A stretch of 24,344 nucleotides of DNA from assembly GCA_964507405.1 (NCBI GenBank), contig CAZDPJ010000021.1, forward strand, positions 1 through 24,344. Direction: 5' to 3'. Under the pieces are notes generated by a model, which was given only the letters and a program-made list of their open reading frames with translations, was not told the DNA's origin and ran no database searches. Shown piece by piece: positions 21,402 through 24,344 of this stretch. A program made the translations under genes and the position numbers. Position 1 is the stretch's first letter; each line of letters opens with the position of its first letter. The stretch comes from UMGS75 sp964507405 (lineage in GTDB: Bacteria; Bacillota_I; Bacilli_A; ML615J-28; CAG-313).

Positions 21402-21428
21402 TTAGCACTTTTCTCTTGACAGTGCTAA
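21402..21428. promoter_or_regulatory. CIRCE operator (HrcA binding site)
   Basis: TTAGCACTT (21402-21410), 9 bases, CAGTGCTAA (21420-21428). This is the consensus CIRCE layout (TTAGCACTC-N9-GAGTGCTAA), with 8 bp of each arm pairing. The -35 box of the promoter lies across its right arm, so HrcA binding would block RNA polymerase. Confidence 0.95.
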
Positions 21429-21444
21429 AAGAATGTGATATAAT
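21416..21444 (+). promoter_or_regulatory. Consensus sigma-A promoter of hrcA-grpE-dnaK
   Basis: TTGACA (21416-21421), 17-base spacer, TATAAT (21439-21444), both perfect; TGA before the -10 makes it extended as well. It sits between the two CIRCE elements. Confidence 0.92.
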
Positions 21445-21445
21445 A

Positions 21446-21472
21446 TTAGCAGAAAGTTTAGAATAGTGCTAA
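21446..21472. promoter_or_regulatory. Second, degenerate CIRCE element
   Basis: TTAGCAGAA (21446-21454), 9 bases, TAGTGCTAA (21464-21472), with the same 27-base size as the first. The six outer bases of each arm pair (TTAGCA / TGCTAA), and the right arm matches consensus at 8 of 9. It starts 44 bases, about four helical turns, after the first copy, covers the expected transcription start, and runs into the ribosome binding site AAAGGAGG. Confidence 0.75.
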
Positions 21473-21485
21473 AGGAGGCGACAAA

Positions 21486-22496
21486 ATGATTACCGAAAGA
21501 CAGAAATTAGTTCTTATTGGTATTGTTGAAGAATACGTAAAAACGAATGAGCCAGTCGGGTCATTAGTATTATCTAAGCGACCAGAACTTCAGTTCTCAA
21601 CCGCAACATTGCGAAATGATATGGCAGAACTTGAGGAATTAGGTTATTTGGAAAAAACCCATACATCAAGTGGTAGAATTCCATCAGAAAAGGGATACCG
21701 TTTATATGTTGAAGAAATCATGAGAAGAAATGACACAAGTAATGATGACTTCCCAATGCTTGATGAAATATTTGAAAAGCCTAATATTTCATTAGAACAA
21801 GCATTATATGAATCAATGGATATGGTATCAGAATTAACTAATTATGCATCAGTAGTTCTTGGTAAAACGGCTTATACATCAAGAATTAAAAAGTTAGAGT
21901 TTATTTCTTTAAAAGGAAATCAAGCTGTAATATTAATGGTTACTGATTATGGACATGTTGAAAGTAAAAAGATTTTAGTACCGGAAGTTATTAGCCCAAG
22001 AGAACTAGAACAAATAGTTAATGTATTAGATGAAATTCTTCATAATGTATTAGTTAGTGATATTAAGAATGTAATTAATAATCCAAACATTAATGATGAA
22101 ATTAGAGAATATCTAAATTATCATAGTGAACTTGTTAATACGTTTCTTGATGCTTTTATGAATATGGCATCTGATAAATATCATTTAAGTGGTCAATATA
22201 ATATGTTATCACAACCTGAATTCCAAGACATTGAAAAAGTAAAGTCATTATTTAATGCAATGGAAAAGAGAAACATTTTAAGAGTTATTAACGCTGACGC
22301 ATCTGGCTTAAGTATTAAAATAGGAGCTGAAAATGAAGTTAAGGTTATGAAAGATTGTTCAGTAGTTACAGTTCCATATGAAACAAAAGATGGAAGTATT
22401 GGAACAATTAGTATTTTAGGACCGACAAGAATGGAATATGTAAAAGTAATTCCCTTACTAGAACATATTGCTAAAAACATTAAGAAAATTATTTAA
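21486..22496 (+). CDS. hrcA: Heat-inducible transcription repressor HrcA
   Basis: Protein of 336 residues. The N-terminal winged helix has ERQKLVLIGIVEEYVKTNEP, GSLVLSKRPELQFSTATLRN, and GYLEKTHTSSGRIPSEKGYR, which are family hallmarks. The C-terminal GAF-like and dimerisation parts include SIGTISILGPTRMEY. Known: HrcA represses chaperone genes through CIRCE; GroEL helps keep it active, and heat stress releases it. AAAGGAGG precedes the ATG by 7 bases. First gene of hrcA-grpE-dnaK behind two CIRCE sites, so it should repress itself. Length is normal. Confidence 0.97.
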   Translation: MITERQKLVLIGIVEEYVKTNEPVGSLVLSKRPELQFSTATLRNDMAELEELGYLEKTHTSSGRIPSEKGYRLYVEEIMRRNDTSNDDFPMLDEIFEKPNISLEQALYESMDMVSELTNYASVVLGKTAYTSRIKKLEFISLKGNQAVILMVTDYGHVESKKILVPEVISPRELEQIVNVLDEILHNVLVSDIKNVINNPNINDEIREYLNYHSELVNTFLDAFMNMASDKYHLSGQYNMLSQPEFQDIEKVKSLFNAMEKRNILRVINADASGLSIKIGAENEVKVMKDCSVVTVPYETKDGSIGTISILGPTRMEYVKVIPLLEHIAKNIKKII

Positions 22497-22507
22497 GGGA
22501 GGACATA

Positions 22508-23113
22508 ATGGAAAACAATCGTTACCGTGAAGAAGAAAAAGAAACTGAAACTGAAGTAGTAACTGAAGATGTTGAAGAAACAAATATCGTAGATAATACT
22601 GAAGAAGTTATAGCAGATGAAGTAGAAGAAAAACATGAAAAGAAACATAAAAAGAATCATTTGTATGAACAAAATCAAAAGTTAAAAGAAGAAAATGAAT
22701 CTTTAAAAGACCAATTATTAAGAAATCAAGCTGAACTAGAAAACTTTAAGAAAAGAACAGCAGAAGAAAGAATTAGAGACCGAAAATATGCACTTAGTGA
22801 TTTCTTAATGCAACTAATTGATGTAGTAGATATTTTTGATAAAGCTGTTAATGTAAAAACAGATGATGAAAAATTAAAACAATTTCTTAATGGATTTGTA
22901 ATGATCGATAATTCATTTAAACAAATTCTTGAAAGAAATGGTGTTAAACAAATTGAGGCTTTAGGTAAACCTTTTGACCCAGCATTTCATTCAGCAATGG
23001 AAACTGTAGAAGTAGAAGGAACAGAACCAAATATAATTGTTGAAGAAATAATGACTGGCTATATTTATAAAGACCGAGTTTTAAGACCTAGTATGGTCAA
23101 AGTAAGTAAATAA
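22508..23113 (+). CDS. grpE: Nucleotide exchange factor GrpE
   Basis: Protein of 201 residues. An acidic, disordered N-terminus (1-50, mostly Glu, Thr, Val) is followed by a Lys/His patch (KHEKKHKKNH) and a long coiled coil (about 55-95: LKEENESLKDQLLRNQAEL then ENFKKRTAEE). The beta-domain has KPFDPAFHSAMETVE and GYIYKDRVLRPSMVKV, the family signature. Known: dimeric exchange factor that releases ADP from DnaK. AAGGGAGG is 6 bases before ATG. Placed between hrcA and dnaK, 11 bases after hrcA, under the same CIRCE control. Confidence 0.96.
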   Translation: MENNRYREEEKETETEVVTEDVEETNIVDNTEEVIADEVEEKHEKKHKKNHLYEQNQKLKEENESLKDQLLRNQAELENFKKRTAEERIRDRKYALSDFLMQLIDVVDIFDKAVNVKTDDEKLKQFLNGFVMIDNSFKQILERNGVKQIEALGKPFDPAFHSAMETVEVEGTEPNIIVEEIMTGYIYKDRVLRPSMVKVSK

Positions 23114-23136
23114 AAAATTTAGGAGGATATTTAATT

Positions 23137-24165
23137 ATGAGTAAAATTATTGGTATTGATTTAGGAACAACAAATTCATGTGTTAGTGTTATGGAAGGTG
23201 GAGAACCAAAGGTTATTGTTAACGCTGAAGGTATGAGAACTACTCCATCTGTAGTATCATTCAGAAATGGTGAAATTACAGTTGGTGAAAATGCTCGTCG
23301 TCAAGCAGCAACAAATCTTGATACAATCTTCTCTATTAAAAGAGAAATGGGTACAGATTATGAAGTACAAGTTAAATCTACTGGCAAATCTTATAAACCT
23401 CAAGAAATTTCAGCAATGATTCTTCAAAACTTAAAAGCTACAGCTGAAGCATATTTAGGTGAAAAAGTTACAGAAGCAGTTATCACTGTTCCTGCATACT
23501 TCAATGATGCGCAAAGACAAGCAACAAAAGATGCTGGTAAAATCGCTGGTTTAGAAGTAAAACGTATTATTAATGAACCAACTGCTGCTGCTCTTGCTTA
23601 TGGTATTGATAAACAAGATAGTAAAGAACAAACTGTATTAGTATATGACCTTGGTGGTGGTACATTCGACGTATCTATCCTACAACTTGCTGATGGAACA
23701 TATGAAGTATTATCAACAGCTGGTAACAACCGTCTTGGTGGTGATGACTTTGATAATCGTATTGTTAAATATTTAGTTCAAGAATTTAAAAAGACAAATG
23801 GTATTGATTTATCAACAAATAAATCTGCAATGTTTAGATTAAAGATGGAAGCTGAAAAAGCTAAGAAAGAATTAAGTGGTATGACTCAAACTAATATTAA
23901 TATACCATTTATTACAATTGATGCAAACGGTACTCCTGTACACTTTGATATGACTTTAACAAGAGCAAAATTTGAAGAATTAATTCGTGACTTAATTGAT
24001 TCAACAACTAATGCGGTACGTCAAGCATTACGTGATGCTAAACTAAAAGCTAGTGATCTTGACCAAGTATTACTTGTTGGTGGTTCTACAAGAGTTCCTG
24101 CTGTTCAAGAATTAGTTCGTCGTGAACTTGGTAAAGAACCTAAACGTAGTATTAACCCACATTAA
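23137..24165 (+). CDS. dnaK: Chaperone DnaK, ATPase domain, interrupted by an in-frame TAA
   Basis: The first 342 residues of DnaK (Hsp70). IIGIDLGTTNSCVSVMEGG, VPAYFNDAQRQATKDAG, NEPTAAALAYG, VYDLGGGTFDVSIL and VLLVGGSTRVPAVQEL are all intact: the ATP-binding fold with phosphate loops. The NPDE site lies near residue 340, as in Gram-positive DnaK, which lacks the ~24-residue insert of proteobacterial forms. After INP the family has Asp-Glu (GAT GAA), then VVAMGAAIQGG. Here the codons are CAT TAA (24160-24165), so His then stop, and the rest follows in the same frame. Taken literally, the product lacks the end of the ATPase domain, the linker and the whole substrate-binding domain. Since dnaK is usually essential or highly conserved, a sequence error is likely. 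Confidence 0.93.
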   Translation: MSKIIGIDLGTTNSCVSVMEGGEPKVIVNAEGMRTTPSVVSFRNGEITVGENARRQAATNLDTIFSIKREMGTDYEVQVKSTGKSYKPQEISAMILQNLKATAEAYLGEKVTEAVITVPAYFNDAQRQATKDAGKIAGLEVKRIINEPTAAALAYGIDKQDSKEQTVLVYDLGGGTFDVSILQLADGTYEVLSTAGNNRLGGDDFDNRIVKYLVQEFKKTNGIDLSTNKSAMFRLKMEAEKAKKELSGMTQTNINIPFITIDANGTPVHFDMTLTRAKFEELIRDLIDSTTNAVRQALRDAKLKASDLDQVLLVGGSTRVPAVQELVRRELGKEPKRSINPH

Positions 24166-24344
24166 GTAGTAGCTATGGGTGCTGCTATCCAAGGTGGTGT
24201 ATTATCAGGTGATGTTAAAGATGTATTATTATTAGACGTAACTCCACTATCACTTGGTATTGAAACTTTAGGTGGTGTATCTACTGTTTTAATCCCACGT
24301 AATACAACTATTCCTACAACTAAATCTCAAGTATTCTCAACTGC
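24166..24344 (+). pseudogene. dnaK: Continuation of dnaK after the stop, running off the window
   Basis: Same frame as dnaK, open to the window end: VVAMGAAIQGGVLSGDVKDV, then the linker region VLLLDVTPLSLGIETLGG and the start of the substrate-binding domain (STVLIPRNTTIPT). All are well conserved with no further damage. That argues for a very recent change or an error at the stop rather than an old pseudogene. Confidence 0.85.

Noticed and set aside
22193..22678. Minus-strand frames inside hrcA and grpE
   Set aside because: Shadows; the one opposite grpE is Phe-rich because it reads the Glu/Lys-rich coding strand backwards.
24163..24165. Stop-codon recoding or read-through at TAA in dnaK
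   Set aside because: TAA is the usual stop for most genes in the window, and no read-through signal or selenocysteine-type structure is evident.

Overview
The window is very AT-rich and reads as a Firmicutes/Bacilli-type chromosome, close to the uncultured, reduced 'Mollicutes-like' Bacilli lineages. The lineage is an inference. What supports it: Gram-positive gene order (trmR-trhP1-trhP2-greA-mtnN; yqeG-yqeH-yqeK-rsfS; hrcA-grpE-dnaK), a CIRCE heat-shock operator, strong GGAGG ribosome binding sites, a Gram-positive-type DnaK and a SigK-like sigma factor. TGA is a normal stop (for example at the ends of the trmR-like and yqeH genes), so this is not the Mycoplasma code. I see no tRNA, rRNA, CRISPR array, insertion sequence or prophage.

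Layout. 1-166: C-terminal tail of an ABC exporter with a one-base frame break, then a terminator. 247-3071: a large surface lipoprotein (four InlB-type repeats plus a GH18 glycosidase domain) and a small DUF1292 protein. 3190-6194: tandem-GNAT protein, guanylate kinase family protein, DUF1461-type membrane protein and YgjP-like metallopeptidase. 6524-7762: HTH regulator with a helical-repeat C-terminus, preceded by dyad symmetries. 7823-11840: tRNA wobble-uridine genes (trmR, trhP1, trhP2), then greA and mtnN from their own promoter. 11841-12299: non-coding stretch with a 17-bp palindrome, hairpins, an ECF-like promoter and tiny hydrophobic ORFs. 12300-15203: ECF sigma factor, membrane-anchored probable anti-sigma factor and secreted subtilisin-like protein. 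On the minus strand, 15232-16679: sigK-like gene followed by tcdA. 16757-19302: yqeG, yqeH, yqeK, rsfS. 19349-21324: divergent ROK-family protein and MBL-fold hydrolase. 21402-24344: CIRCE-controlled hrcA, grpE and dnaK, with dnaK interrupted by an in-frame TAA.

How the parts fit. Most of the window is housekeeping: tRNA modification, ribosome assembly, transcript cleavage, SAH/MTA recycling and chaperones. The accessory parts are the GH18/InlB lipoprotein, the HTH regulator with candidate operators, and the ECF sigma / anti-sigma / subtilase module. That module is the best candidate for a poorly described signalling system: it has a structured leader, a candidate autoregulatory promoter, and a protease with Glu where the catalytic Asp is expected. 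The two coding defects lie within about 60 bases of the left end and 180 bases of the right end. That position makes assembly or sequencing error at contig ends a serious alternative to real gene decay.
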